Source: Lachnospiraceae bacterium (GTDB taxonomy: Bacteria > Bacillota > Clostridia > Lachnospirales > Lachnospiraceae). Taken from it: DNA of 64,000 nt. The first letter of the stretch is position 1; the number at the start of each line of letters is the position of its first letter. Where the stretch lies: contig CAAEWE010000042.1 of NCBI GenBank assembly GCA_900759665.1, forward strand, positions 1 through 64,000. Direction: 5' to 3'. Of this stretch, positions 8,454 through 18,117 are shown piece by piece. The position numbers and the translations under genes were made by a program. The notes under the pieces were generated by a model. That model ran no database searches. It saw nothing but the letters and a program-made list of their open reading frames with translations, and was not told the DNA's origin.

Positions 8454-10220
8454 ATGAAAAACATAATGAATTTATTACAGGAAGAGCTTAGTGCAGCGTT
8501 TGAAAAAGCGGGATATGAGGAGAAATATGCGAAGGTAACTTTGTCAAACCGTCCGGATCTCTGCCAGTACCAGTGTAATGGTGCTCTGGCAGCGGCGAAG
8601 CAGTATCATAAGGCACCAATCCAGATTGCCAATGAAGTGGTAGATAGCTTATCACAAAGTGATACTTTTCAGGAGATTGTGGCTCAGATGCCCGGATTTA
8701 TCAATATGACGGTCAGTGATGCTTTTTTGGCTGATTTCATGAATAAAATGAATGAGGATGAGCTGTTTGGTTGTGATAAAGCAGAGCAGCCGGAGACGAT
8801 CGTGATCGATTATGGTGGAGCCAATGTAGCGAAACCGCTTCATGTAGGTCATCTGCGTTCTGCGGTTATTGGAGAGAGCATTAAGAGAACAGCACGTTAT
8901 CTTGGTCATAAAGTGATCGGTGATGTTCATCTGGGCGACTGGGGACTTCAGATCGGTCTGATCATCACAGAGTTAAAGCATCGTCAGCCGGAGCTTGTAT
9001 ATTTTGATGAGAGCTACGAGGGGGAATATCCGGCAGAACCTCCGTTTACCATGGCAGATCTGGAGGAGATCTATCCATATGCCAGCGGATATTCCAAGGA
9101 GCATGAGGATTATAAAGAGGAGGCACAGACGGCAACAGCCGAGCTGCAGGCCGGCAGGAAAGGATATCTTGCGTTGTGGCAGCATATTATCAATGTGTCT
9201 GTGGCAGACCTCAGAAAGATATACACCCGCCTGAATGTCGATTTTGATCTGTGGAAAAAGGAGTCGGATGCGCAGCCGTATATCCCGCAGATGGTGCAGG
9301 ATATGAAGGACGGCGGCTATGCTCATATCGATCAGGGGGCACTGGTCGTTGACGTACAGGAGGAGACGGACGCCAAAGAGATTCCGCCGTGTATGATCCT
9401 GAAATCCAACGGTGCCACATTATACAACACAACAGATCTTGCCACAATCGTGGAGAGAAGAAAGCTTTTTGATCCAACCCGTATCATTTATGTGGTGGAT
9501 AAGCGTCAGTCTCTCTATTTTGAGCAGGTGTTCCGTTGTGCGAGAAAGACAAAGATCATTGGTGAAGATGTAGATCTTATCTTTGTAGGATTTGGAACCA
9601 TGAACGGCAAGGACGGAAAGCCGTTTAAGACCCGTGATGGCGGAGTTCTTCGTCTGGAGCAGCTTTTGGGTGATGTAGAGGAACAGGTCCGCGAGAAGAT
9701 GGCAGACCGCGATATGCCGGAGGATGTGCTGAAGGATGCAGCGGCAAAGATCGGTCTTGCAGCGATCAAGTATGGAGACCTCAGCAATCAGGCATCTAAG
9801 GATTATGTTTTTGATGTGGAGAGATTTACCTCCTTCGAGGGAAATACAGGACCATATATTCTTTATACGATCGTTCGTACAAAGTCGCTGATGGCGAAGC
9901 TTCAGGTAAATGATATTCATGTAGCGGAGGATGCAAAGATCCTTCCGGCACAAAATAAAACAGTAACAGATGTAATGCTTGCATTGTCAAAGTGGAGCGA
10001 TACCGTAAATGCTGCATATCAGGAGCAGGCGCCGCACAAGATCTGTCAGTTTGTATATGAGCTTTGTGATGCATATAATAAGTTTTATCATGAAAATAAA
10101 ATTCTCGCCAATGAGAATGTCGCAGAGAGAGATTCATGGATTGCTCTCAGTCGTCTGGTAGGAAAAGTTCTGGAGCAGGCAATTGATCTGCTGGGACTGG
10201 AGGCTCCGGACAGAATGTAA
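8454..10220 (+). CDS. argS: arginyl-tRNA synthetase
   Basis: ArgS charges tRNA-Arg. The 588-residue class I enzyme shows the Arg_tRNA_synt_N domain (1-~90), the HIGH-type motif HVGHLRSAV near residues 128-136, and the family-specific FKTRDGG region in place of KMSKS. A C-terminal DALR anticodon-binding domain is also present. In-frame starts exist at 8388 and 8448, but AAAGAGG at 8441-8447 places the ATG at 8454 correctly. No T-box leader was seen upstream. The DUF234-like ATPase gene begins 27 nt after the stop. Confidence 0.96.
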   Translation: MKNIMNLLQEELSAAFEKAGYEEKYAKVTLSNRPDLCQYQCNGALAAAKQYHKAPIQIANEVVDSLSQSDTFQEIVAQMPGFINMTVSDAFLADFMNKMNEDELFGCDKAEQPETIVIDYGGANVAKPLHVGHLRSAVIGESIKRTARYLGHKVIGDVHLGDWGLQIGLIITELKHRQPELVYFDESYEGEYPAEPPFTMADLEEIYPYASGYSKEHEDYKEEAQTATAELQAGRKGYLALWQHIINVSVADLRKIYTRLNVDFDLWKKESDAQPYIPQMVQDMKDGGYAHIDQGALVVDVQEETDAKEIPPCMILKSNGATLYNTTDLATIVERRKLFDPTRIIYVVDKRQSLYFEQVFRCARKTKIIGEDVDLIFVGFGTMNGKDGKPFKTRDGGVLRLEQLLGDVEEQVREKMADRDMPEDVLKDAAAKIGLAAIKYGDLSNQASKDYVFDVERFTSFEGNTGPYILYTIVRTKSLMAKLQVNDIHVAEDAKILPAQNKTVTDVMLALSKWSDTVNAAYQEQAPHKICQFVYELCDAYNKFYHENKILANENVAERDSWIALSRLVGKVLEQAIDLLGLEAPDRM

Positions 10221-10247
10221 TGTACTCTTACAGAAAAGAGGATGCGT

Positions 10248-11660
10248 ATGATCATAAAAAGGGAAAAAGAATACCGACAGCTAAGGGAGGCATATGAAGC
10301 AAAAGAAAACCGGCTTGTGATCCTGTCAGGACGCTGCAAAACCGGTAAGACTACTCTGGTGAAGCAGTTTGTGCAGGAATATCAGGGGTATTATTATCAG
10401 GCGGCAGAGTGTGCCAGGGAGAGGCAGAAGCAGTTGCTAAATCTCTGCTGGGACCGGTTTTATGGGAATGAACAGTCGGAGGAGCTGCCGTCTGCCATCA
10501 GCCGTATACAGCAGACCGTCAGCCGGAATACATATCTGGGGATATTTTCAGAAATGTGCCGCCGCAGAGAAGGCAGGACGCTGATCGTAATTGAAGATTT
10601 TAATCGTATTGCGAAAAATGATCCGGATTTTTATGGAGATCTGGTGAAACTGCTGGAACAGGAAGAACATCTGATGCTTCTTCTGACGGTTTCTACACTA
10701 AACTGGAGAGAAGAGGAAGCAAACGTCGAGCCACGGAGTCTGGTGGGAAAGATCACAGACAGGATTGTGTTGAGAGAATTTGGTTTTTTGGAGATCATAA
10801 AGTTTTTCAAAGGGCTGCCGATGGTGGATGTTGTACAGATATATGCACTGCTTGGAGGGATACCGGGCTATCTGAAATACTGGGATCCGGATCAAAGCGT
10901 GCGGGACAATATCATCCGTCTTTTTGTACGGCCGGACGGGGAGCTGCAAAATGAAGCGGAGCGTTATCTCAGATCAGAGCTCAGGGAACTTTCTTTGTAT
11001 AACACAGTTCTTGGTTCTATGCAGGAAGGGGTAGTCCGTCTCAATGAGCTTCATGAGAGAACCGGATTTGGCAGGGCAAAGATCAGCGTCTATATGAAGA
11101 ATCTCAGGCAGCTTGGAGTTGTGGATAAATGCAAAACCATTGATCTGAAATGTCAGGACCGGGAGAAAAAAGGAATGTATGAAATGACAGATGCACTGGT
11201 GCATTTCTGGTCGCATTTTATTCTGCCAAACCAGACAGCACGGAGTCTGCTGACACCGGAACATTTTTATGATCAAATGGTGAAACCGTATCTGGATGCA
11301 TATACAGAGGTTTATTTTGAACGGATGTGTGTCCAATATCTTGGACTGATGGAGGAGTACCAAAAGGATACTCCGTCAAAAGGACGGGGGGGAGCCTGGT
11401 ATGGAGAAAAGGGAACGATCCCGATGGTTATGGAGGACAGGGAAGGCGGTGTTCTGCTGATGTACGCAAAATGGAGTGCTGAGCCGTTTACCAGAAAAGA
11501 TCTGGAGCGGCATCTCCGTTATCTGGTATCCTGTGACATAAAAGCAGACCAGTATTATATTTTTGCAAGATCCGGCTTTGATGCAGGACTGCGTCAGAAG
11601 GCACAGCGGGTCAGAAATATGCATCTGGTAGATTTTTCAGGCATGAGATTTACAAAATGA
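10248..11660 (+). CDS. archaeal-type AAA ATPase with DUF234-like C-terminus
   Basis: Residues ~20-220 form a P-loop ATPase with Walker A GRCKTGKTT (28-36) and Walker B TLIVIEDF. A winged-helix-like region near 250-300 and a C-terminal DUF234/restriction-endonuclease-like segment follow. This layout is found in a large family of prokaryotic ATPases of unknown function, common in archaea and Clostridia and often suspected of mobility or defence roles. AAAGAGG supports the ATG at 10248 rather than that at 10242. It sits between argS and another ATPase with no toxin-like neighbour. The specific role is unknown. Confidence 0.75.
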   Translation: MIIKREKEYRQLREAYEAKENRLVILSGRCKTGKTTLVKQFVQEYQGYYYQAAECARERQKQLLNLCWDRFYGNEQSEELPSAISRIQQTVSRNTYLGIFSEMCRRREGRTLIVIEDFNRIAKNDPDFYGDLVKLLEQEEHLMLLLTVSTLNWREEEANVEPRSLVGKITDRIVLREFGFLEIIKFFKGLPMVDVVQIYALLGGIPGYLKYWDPDQSVRDNIIRLFVRPDGELQNEAERYLRSELRELSLYNTVLGSMQEGVVRLNELHERTGFGRAKISVYMKNLRQLGVVDKCKTIDLKCQDREKKGMYEMTDALVHFWSHFILPNQTARSLLTPEHFYDQMVKPYLDAYTEVYFERMCVQYLGLMEEYQKDTPSKGRGGAWYGEKGTIPMVMEDREGGVLLMYAKWSAEPFTRKDLERHLRYLVSCDIKADQYYIFARSGFDAGLRQKAQRVRNMHLVDFSGMRFTK

Positions 11661-11729
11661 TGTAATGGGGTTACAGGAAATAGATCTGCTGATGTGGGGA
11701 CAGACAGAAGAAAGGCATAGGTAGTTAAA

Positions 11730-13043
11730 ATGTATCGTTTAACATCAAATCTTGTAATTTACAGAAATTTTGGAGAGGATCAGAATATATTATATTCTCT
11801 GGCTGAGATCTGCAAAAAGTTTTATTCCGGGGAGTATGTGAAGGAAAGCCTGATCACAGAGATCTATACGCAGGTAAACCGTCTGCTGGATATTTCCACA
11901 CGTTATGGTTTTGACAAAAATCTGTGGCATAATTATCTGGCATTCCTGCTTGCGATGAATGAAAATCCGTTTTCCCTGGTTTCTGAAAAGGTGGGAGCCA
12001 ATGACGGTTCGGTCAATATATTTGCCCAGAATGATTTTCATATTTTTAAAGAGCTGTTTGATTATGATTTTGATCCGATCGAGAAAGAGCTGGGGATCTC
12101 CTGCTTTTCTACAATATTAGATTACCGGGCGATCGTTAAAAGCGAACAGATATACAACAAGAGCGTCAGCGAAAAGGTACAGGAGCTGAGCCGCCAGATT
12201 GAGCAGGCATCCGGAGAGAAAGAGCTGTATCAGATCGTGACCGAGTTTTACAAGAAATACGGTGTGGGCAAATTTGGCCTGAATAAAGCGTTCCGTATCA
12301 GCAATGATCCCGAGCACGGTCTGTTAAGTCCGATCACCACCACCGGAGATATGATGTTAGAGGATCTGATCGGTTATGAGCAGCAGAAGCAGAAGCTGAT
12401 CGAAAACACAGAGGCCTTTGTGGCTGGCAGAAAAGCCAATAACGTACTGCTTTTCGGTGATGCGGGAACCGGTAAATCCACCAGCGTGAAGGCAATTCTG
12501 AATCAGTATTACAGCAGGGGACTTCGTATGATCGAGGTGTACAAGCATCAGTTTAAGGATCTGTCTTCTGTCATTGCACAGATCAAGAATAGAAATTACC
12601 GTTTCATCATATACATGGATGATCTGTCCTTTGAGGAGTTTGAGATTGAGTACAAATATCTTAAGGCAGTGATCGAGGGAGGCCTGGAAACAAAGCCGGA
12701 CAATATATTGATCTATGCGACATCCAACAGACGTCATCTGATCCGGGAAACCTGGAGTGACCGTTCCGATATGTCACAGGATGAGCTTCATCGTTCGGAT
12801 ACGATGCAGGAAAAGCTGTCTCTGGTGGCACGTTTTGGTGTTACGATCGGCTATTACAGACCATCACAGCAGGAGTATTTCGATATTGTACTGGAGCTTG
12901 CAAAGCGTTATCCGGAGATCACACTTAGTGAGGAGGAGCTGAAGCTGAAAGCCAATCAATGGGAATTAAGCCACGGGGGAATTTCAGGCAGAACGGCACA
13001 GCAGTTTATCAATCATCTGGCTGGAATGCCGGCAGATGATTAG
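11730..13043 (+). CDS. DUF815 family AAA ATPase
   Basis: The 437-residue protein carries a P-loop GDAGTGKST near residue 245, followed by the hallmark DUF815 blocks LRMIEVYKHQFKDL, FIIYMDDLSFEEFE (Walker B) and LIYATSNRRHLI with an arginine-rich sensor region. The N-terminal ~200 residues are helical and lineage-specific. DUF815 proteins are AAA+ ATPases of unknown function. It shares no similarity I can see with the ATPase upstream beyond the P-loop. The start is supported by its position; only a weak ribosome site (GGCATAGGTAG) precedes it. The secreted transglutaminase-like protein follows 17 nt downstream. Confidence 0.85.
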   Translation: MYRLTSNLVIYRNFGEDQNILYSLAEICKKFYSGEYVKESLITEIYTQVNRLLDISTRYGFDKNLWHNYLAFLLAMNENPFSLVSEKVGANDGSVNIFAQNDFHIFKELFDYDFDPIEKELGISCFSTILDYRAIVKSEQIYNKSVSEKVQELSRQIEQASGEKELYQIVTEFYKKYGVGKFGLNKAFRISNDPEHGLLSPITTTGDMMLEDLIGYEQQKQKLIENTEAFVAGRKANNVLLFGDAGTGKSTSVKAILNQYYSRGLRMIEVYKHQFKDLSSVIAQIKNRNYRFIIYMDDLSFEEFEIEYKYLKAVIEGGLETKPDNILIYATSNRRHLIRETWSDRSDMSQDELHRSDTMQEKLSLVARFGVTIGYYRPSQQEYFDIVLELAKRYPEITLSEEELKLKANQWELSHGGISGRTAQQFINHLAGMPADD

Positions 13044-13060
13044 AAAGGGAGGAACAGTTT

Positions 13061-14284
13061 ATGCAGAAAGATCATAAGAAATCAGGATGGTTCAAGGGGT
13101 TGACGTTTGCGGCTGTACTGGCAGTGGGAATTTTTATGAATATTTCCAGTGTATCAGCAGCCAAGGGAAACTGGGATGGTGCCAAAAAAGCAGTTGAGAA
13201 TGCTTATAAGAAATATCAGACCAGTGTGGATGTCAGTGCCTATAATCTCAATTATGCCACGGAGTATGACAACCTGAAAAGCATGATGGGTGAGGTGGTT
13301 AGCGAGACGCCGTACCTGTTTTACACGGGTACACGCTTTTCTGTCGCCAGAAATACCTCTACCAATCAGATTGTGAAGATCACACTGGGATATGCAGATG
13401 CTTATAAAAAATCTGATGGAACCATTCGCAAAGCAAAGATCAAAAAGACAAGAACCCAGTTAGACAGTGCAATCAATCAGGCTCTTTTGAACGTGGAGCC
13501 ATCTATGAGTCAGGTGGAAAAGGCGATGGTACTTCATGACTATCTGGTGCGTACAACGGCATACACCAGTGATTCTAGCAATGCTTTCCGCCTGACAGAG
13601 GTTGGTGCATTTTTGAAGCACAAGGCAAACTGCGAGGGATATTCCAGAGCATATGCCATTTTGATGCAGAAGGTTGGAATTCCGGTAAAATTTGTTTCTT
13701 CTGATAAAATGGTACATATGTGGAATGAGATTAAGATTGGCAAAAAATGGTATCATGTGGATGTCACATGGGATGATCCGATGGATTCCCGTGATAAAAC
13801 AGATCAATATGGCAGAGTCAGTCATCAGAATTTCCTGTGCAGTGCTGCAAAAATGCAGAAGACAAAACATTATGATTTCAGTACAGGAGATGCAACAGGC
13901 ACAAAATATGATAACCGGTACTGGAAAAACGTAAACAGCAGTTTTTATTACAATAACGGAAAATGGCTGTATATGACGAAGAATGGGATTACAGAAAGAG
14001 ATAGTCTGGATAAAGGAACAGGCGCTGTGTTGTATAATGTAACCGGAGACAATCTGGTGCAGTATGATGCCGACAGGTATTACTTCATTGCGTATAACAG
14101 CATTTATCTGTATTCCCGTAAGACCAATGAGGCGAAAGCCGTATGGAAGACGACAGATCTGTATTCTGCAGGCTGTACTCTGGATCAGATCAAATTTGAA
14201 AATGGCAGATTGTACTACAGAGTGTATGAAAATGGTAAACATATATCCAATAAGATCATACCAAACGAGGACGGTACATTATGA
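13061..14284 (+). CDS. secreted transglutaminase-like protein
   Basis: A signal peptide (residues ~1-34, ending SVSAAK) is followed by a helical region and a transglutaminase-like core. The core has the expected Cys in ANCEGYSRAY, His in HMWNEIKI and Asp in WYHVDVTWDD, so the catalytic triad is intact. A C-terminal ~140-residue beta-rich region full of Tyr and Asn may be a propeller-like or DUF5050-like repeat domain. Such proteins act outside the cell, as proteases or cross-linkers; the substrate is unknown. Its stop codon overlaps the start of the glycosyltransferase by 4 bases. A second secreted transglutaminase-like protein lies at 43833-45035. Confidence 0.85.
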   Translation: MQKDHKKSGWFKGLTFAAVLAVGIFMNISSVSAAKGNWDGAKKAVENAYKKYQTSVDVSAYNLNYATEYDNLKSMMGEVVSETPYLFYTGTRFSVARNTSTNQIVKITLGYADAYKKSDGTIRKAKIKKTRTQLDSAINQALLNVEPSMSQVEKAMVLHDYLVRTTAYTSDSSNAFRLTEVGAFLKHKANCEGYSRAYAILMQKVGIPVKFVSSDKMVHMWNEIKIGKKWYHVDVTWDDPMDSRDKTDQYGRVSHQNFLCSAAKMQKTKHYDFSTGDATGTKYDNRYWKNVNSSFYYNNGKWLYMTKNGITERDSLDKGTGAVLYNVTGDNLVQYDADRYYFIAYNSIYLYSRKTNEAKAVWKTTDLYSAGCTLDQIKFENGRLYYRVYENGKHISNKIIPNEDGTL

Positions 14285-15567
14285 AGCAGATAGGAATTGT
14301 TGTCTGTAATTATAATAAAAAAGAAGATGCACTTGCGTGTATTCAAAGTATTCTGGAATCGAAATTTCAGGATTACGATATATACGTTGTAGATAACGCT
14401 TCGTCAGACGGATCTGCAGAGGCCATTGAAAAGGCATATGGCGGGCAGGTCACATTGTTAGTCAATCAGGAAAACCTCGGTGGTTCCGGGGGGTTTAATA
14501 CGGGATTACGGGCAGCTTTTGAAAAAGGATACCCGTACCTGATGTGCGTTGACAATGATGCACTTCTGGATGAAAATGCCATTGGCAGTCTGTTTACCTT
14601 TTTGCAGGAGCATCAGGAAGTGGGAATTGCGGCTGCAAAGATCTATCACCGGGAAGCTCCGGACTATGTCCAGCAGTTTGGACAAAAGATTGACTTTGAA
14701 AACTTCTGTACGGATGTGACATATCTCAATGCCTATGAGGATGGAAGCATGCCGGAGTATGTTTACACGGACGCAGTTGCGGCATGTGCCCTGATGATCC
14801 GCCGGAGTGTCGTGGAAAAGATCGGCTTTATGCCGGAGGAGAATTTTTTGTACTGGGATGATACGGAATGGTGTTATCTCTGCGGCAGAGCAGGATGGAA
14901 GGTGGCTTCGGTGGGGAATGCCATGGCACTTCATGCTATGGGAGCAAAAAAGGAACTGGAAAACACCTTTCCGACCTACTATGCCTGGAGAAACTGGATC
15001 CGATTTTTTATGCGGTATACCAAACCGATGGCCTGGGAAGCAATGGTGGACACTTTCCTGGGCAGTATGTTTCAGATCATTTATGAGGGACTTCACAAAG
15101 GGGAGAAGAATCGTTCCCGTACCGTGATGCTTGCCTATGATGATGCACTTCATGGAGTGACCGGCAAAGCAGGAGAAAACAGGATTTTTGCCCTGGATAC
15201 GGCAGACGGACCATGGGAGAAATTATTTTCCACAGCTCCGGCATATGCCCTGCATACAGATCAATATCCGGGAATGGCACAGGATATCCGGGAACGGGCA
15301 GAACGCATGGGATATGATATCCGATGGTATGAGGCTTCCGAGGCACCGAAAAATGTTCCGGAGATTATTTTGTGTGACAACATCTTTCAGATCGAAGATC
15401 TGAGCCTTCAAAAAATATACATTGATATGAATGACTGTATTCTGGCATCGGAGGAGGATGTGCTGGATGTGATCAATTACAATTACAGCCGCAGGACATT
15501 TATTGAGGCGCAAAAGCCCATATTTTTCCAAAGACTTCGGGAACAGAGACAGAAAGAATTGTCCTGA
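14281..15567 (+). CDS. family 2 glycosyltransferase
   Basis: The N-terminal ~250 residues are a GT-A fold transferase of the rhamnosyl/galactofuranosyl type. The opening strand IGIVVCNYNKKEDALACI is followed by NLGGSGGFNTG, the metal-binding DNDALLD near residue 97, and WDDTEWCYLCGRAGWK with the catalytic ED-like pair. The C-terminal ~130 residues carry no motif I know. No transmembrane helix is evident, so it should act at the cytoplasmic face on cell-surface glycan. The start ATGA overlaps the stop of the transglutaminase-like gene, coupling the two. Confidence 0.88.
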   Translation: MKQIGIVVCNYNKKEDALACIQSILESKFQDYDIYVVDNASSDGSAEAIEKAYGGQVTLLVNQENLGGSGGFNTGLRAAFEKGYPYLMCVDNDALLDENAIGSLFTFLQEHQEVGIAAAKIYHREAPDYVQQFGQKIDFENFCTDVTYLNAYEDGSMPEYVYTDAVAACALMIRRSVVEKIGFMPEENFLYWDDTEWCYLCGRAGWKVASVGNAMALHAMGAKKELENTFPTYYAWRNWIRFFMRYTKPMAWEAMVDTFLGSMFQIIYEGLHKGEKNRSRTVMLAYDDALHGVTGKAGENRIFALDTADGPWEKLFSTAPAYALHTDQYPGMAQDIRERAERMGYDIRWYEASEAPKNVPEIILCDNIFQIEDLSLQKIYIDMNDCILASEEDVLDVINYNYSRRTFIEAQKPIFFQRLREQRQKELS

Positions 15568-15628
15568 TTATGGGACAGATTAATTCCTAAGAAAACTGAT
15601 ATGTAACACAGAAAGGATGAATGAAATT

Positions 15629-16114
15629 ATGAAAAAGAAAGTGTTTTCCATTTTGGCAGACAATACATCTGGTGTACTCAGCCGTGTATCCGGATTGTTT
15701 AACCGCCGCGGTTTTAATATTGACAGTTTTACGGCAGGAGAGACAGAGGATCCGACAATTTCCCGTATGACTATTGTGGCAAACGGAGATGATATCAGTC
15801 TGGATCAGATCCAGAAGCAGTTAGCGAAGCTGGAGGATGTCCGCGAGGTAAAGGAACTGAAAGTGGGACAGTCCATCTGCAGAGAACTTGTGCTGATCAC
15901 GGTCGGCGTAACGCCGGAGGAGAGAACTGGTCTGATCTGTCTGGTCAATGCATTTCATCATGCCAATATTGTAGATATTGAGAAGGATTCCATTATGATC
16001 GAGATGACAGAGAATCATGAAAAGATCAATGCGTTTATCGGTCTGCTGGATGGTTATGAGATTAAGGAAATGGTGCGTACCGGTATTGCAGGCCTGACAA
16101 GAGGGGCAATGTGA
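15629..16114 (+). CDS. ilvN: acetolactate synthase small (regulatory) subunit
   Basis: IlvN/IlvH binds valine through an N-terminal ACT domain and controls the catalytic IlvB subunit in branched-chain amino acid synthesis. The ~161-residue protein has the typical opening VFSILADNTSGVLSRVSGLF, then RRGFNIDSFTAG, and the second ACT-like half LITVGVTPEER. An in-frame ATG at 15617 directly abuts AAAGG, so 15629 was preferred on spacing and family alignment, although the spacing of 12 nt is long. No ilvB lies in the window; ilvC is two genes downstream. Confidence 0.93.
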   Translation: MKKKVFSILADNTSGVLSRVSGLFNRRGFNIDSFTAGETEDPTISRMTIVANGDDISLDQIQKQLAKLEDVREVKELKVGQSICRELVLITVGVTPEERTGLICLVNAFHHANIVDIEKDSIMIEMTENHEKINAFIGLLDGYEIKEMVRTGIAGLTRGAM

Positions 16115-16159
16115 TCCTATGCCGGGAATGTAACATTAATCGGAAGGGACAGAGAGACG

Positions 16160-16861
16160 ATGAAAACCCAGGGAGAGAATTTATCGCAGCGGACGGCTGA
16201 CACACTGCGGCAGATGATATTAGAGAAGAAGGTATACACATTTGGGGAAAAGCTTCCCAATGAAAATGAGTTGTCTGACAAGCTTGGCATCAGCCGGACG
16301 ACACTGAGGGAAGCAATACGGACGCTGGTATCTGAGGGAATCCTGGTGGTGCAGCGGGGAAAGGGAACCTTTGTGGCAGAGCAGGCAGATCAGCTGGCGG
16401 ACAGCAGGATCAGCATGAAGAGTTTCTCTGATATGCAGGTGACACTCCGGGATCTCTATGAAACGAGAATGATCTTTGAACCGGAGGCAGCAGCATTGGC
16501 GTGCCGCAGGGCTACGGATGAGGAAATTGCACACATTCTGGAGCTGGGGCAGGAATGTCAGAGACATCTGGAGGAAAATCCCACCGGAAAGGAACGGATC
16601 GAGTCGGAAAGTGCTTTCCATGGAGCGATATTAAAGGCGTCCCACAATGAGTTTATCAGCCGTTTTATGCCAATGCTTACGGAGACCATTGAAAAGACCT
16701 TTGCGCTGGATTTCAATCTGGATGTGATCGCGGAGGATGCCTATAAGGATCATATTCTGATCATGAATTTTCTGGAGAAACGGGATGCCGAAGGCATCAA
16801 AAGTGCCGTGACCATACACCTTCATCATGCGTTCCTGACAGAACAGTTAAACTGGCAGTAA
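16160..16861 (+). CDS. GntR/FadR-family transcriptional regulator
   Basis: Residues ~8-75 form the GntR winged helix (TADTLRQMILEKKVYTFGEK region, then ENELSDKLGISRTTLREAIRTL) and ~95-225 an all-helical FCD ligand-binding domain, so this is a FadR subfamily regulator. At 233 residues the length is normal. It lies directly upstream of ilvC in the same direction, and an exact inverted repeat at the ilvC promoter (16921-16950) is the likely operator. The ligand is unknown; a branched-chain metabolite is an inference from position. Confidence 0.9.
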   Translation: MKTQGENLSQRTADTLRQMILEKKVYTFGEKLPNENELSDKLGISRTTLREAIRTLVSEGILVVQRGKGTFVAEQADQLADSRISMKSFSDMQVTLRDLYETRMIFEPEAAALACRRATDEEIAHILELGQECQRHLEENPTGKERIESESAFHGAILKASHNEFISRFMPMLTETIEKTFALDFNLDVIAEDAYKDHILIMNFLEKRDAEGIKSAVTIHLHHAFLTEQLNWQ

Positions 16862-16888
16862 AAATTTCAATAAATTTCTAAGAACATA

Positions 16889-16950
16889 TTGACAAGAGGA
16901 AAAAATAGTTTTAAAATCAATGTCATACAAGTTGAACGAGTTGTATGACA
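16889..16950 (+). promoter_or_regulatory. ilvC promoter and probable GntR operator
   Basis: TTGACA (16889-16894) and TAAAAT (16912-16917) are 17 nt apart. Starting 4 nt after the -10 box is a perfect inverted repeat, TGTCATACAA at 16921-16930 and TTGTATGACA at 16941-16950. The right copy, read with the next base, is TTGT-N3-ACAA, which resembles FadR-type GntR sites (TTGTC-N-GACAA). A protein bound here would cover the transcription start. Confidence 0.8.
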
Positions 16951-16987
16951 AGTTTATCAAAACAATTTATTTAGGAGGAAATGTAAA

Positions 16988-18013
16988 ATGGCAGAAGCAA
17001 GAATTTTTTATCAGGACGATTGTAATTTAGATCTTTTGAGCGGAAAGAAGATCGCTATCATTGGTTACGGCAGCCAGGGACATGCTCACGCACTGAACTT
17101 AAAGGAGTCCGGATGCGATGTTGTCATCGGTCTGTATGAGGGTTCTAAGTCATGGGCTAAGGCTGAGAAGCAGGGCTTCAAGGTATACAAAACAGCAGAG
17201 GCTGCTAAGATGGCAGATATCATCATGATCCTCATCAACGATGAGAAGCAGGCTGATATGTACAAGAAAGACATCGAGCCAAACCTTGAGGCAGGCAACA
17301 TGCTGATGTTCGCTCATGGTTTCAATATCCACTTCGGATGTATCGTACCACCTGCTGATGTAGATGTTACAATGATCGCACCAAAGGCACCGGGTCACAC
17401 AGTACGTTCTGAGTATCAGGCAGGTAAGGGTACCCCTTGTCTTGTTGCTGTAGAGCAGGATGCTACCGGTAAGGCACTTGACCTTGCACTTGCATATGCA
17501 CTTGGTATTGGTGGAGCAAGAGCCGGTGTTCTGGAGACTACATTCCGTACAGAGACAGAGACAGACCTCTTCGGTGAGCAGGCAGTACTTTGTGGTGGTG
17601 TTTGTGCATTAATGCAGGCAGGTTTCGAGACACTCTGCGAGGCTGGTTACGACCCAAGAAATGCATACTTCGAGTGTATCCACGAGATGAAGCTGATCGT
17701 AGATCTGATCTATCAGTCAGGCTTCGAGGGAATGAGATATTCTATCTCCAATACTGCTGAGTATGGTGATTACATTACAGGTCCTAAGATCATCACAGAG
17801 GATACCAAGAAGGCTATGAAGAAGGTTCTTTCTGATATCCAGGATGGTTCCTTTGCAAAAGAGTTCCTGCTTGATATGTCTGATGCAGGCCGTCAGGTTC
17901 ACTTCAAGGCTATGAGAAAGCTTCACGCTGAGCATCCTTCCGAGAAGGTTGGTAAAGAGATCCGTAAGCTGTATAGCTGGAACAATGAGAGCGATAAGCT
18001 GATCAACAACTAA
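16988..18013 (+). CDS. ilvC: ketol-acid reductoisomerase
   Basis: IlvC converts acetolactate or acetohydroxybutyrate to the dihydroxyacid using NAD(P)H and Mg2+. The 341-residue class I enzyme shows the Rossmann motif IIGYGSQGHAHALNL, the PKAPGHTVR segment and the C-terminal knotted domain with ETETDLFGEQAVLCGG and the metal ligands in FECIHEMKLIVDL. The ribosome site TTAGGAGGAA is strong. Codon choice (GTA, CTT, CGT-rich) is biased as in the ribosomal genes at the end of the window, suggesting high expression. A terminator follows. Confidence 0.97.
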   Translation: MAEARIFYQDDCNLDLLSGKKIAIIGYGSQGHAHALNLKESGCDVVIGLYEGSKSWAKAEKQGFKVYKTAEAAKMADIIMILINDEKQADMYKKDIEPNLEAGNMLMFAHGFNIHFGCIVPPADVDVTMIAPKAPGHTVRSEYQAGKGTPCLVAVEQDATGKALDLALAYALGIGGARAGVLETTFRTETETDLFGEQAVLCGGVCALMQAGFETLCEAGYDPRNAYFECIHEMKLIVDLIYQSGFEGMRYSISNTAEYGDYITGPKIITEDTKKAMKKVLSDIQDGSFAKEFLLDMSDAGRQVHFKAMRKLHAEHPSEKVGKEIRKLYSWNNESDKLINN

Positions 18014-18048
18014 TCGGATTGCTTTTGATAAATTGTACATAATATCAC

Positions 18049-18091
18049 GGTGGAGAAAGAGCCATTTACCGCTTTTTCTCCACCTTTTTTT
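18049..18091 (+). terminator. terminator after ilvC
   Basis: GGTGGAGAAA pairs with TTTCTCCACC and is followed by seven T residues. It ends the ilvC transcript. Confidence 0.92.
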
Positions 18092-18117
18092 GTTCAAAAA
18101 TCTTTTGTTTTCAGTGA

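Noticed and set aside
13460..14242. 260-codon minus-strand frame in the transglutaminase gene
   Set aside because: Antisense shadow; composition and lack of a ribosome site argue against coding.
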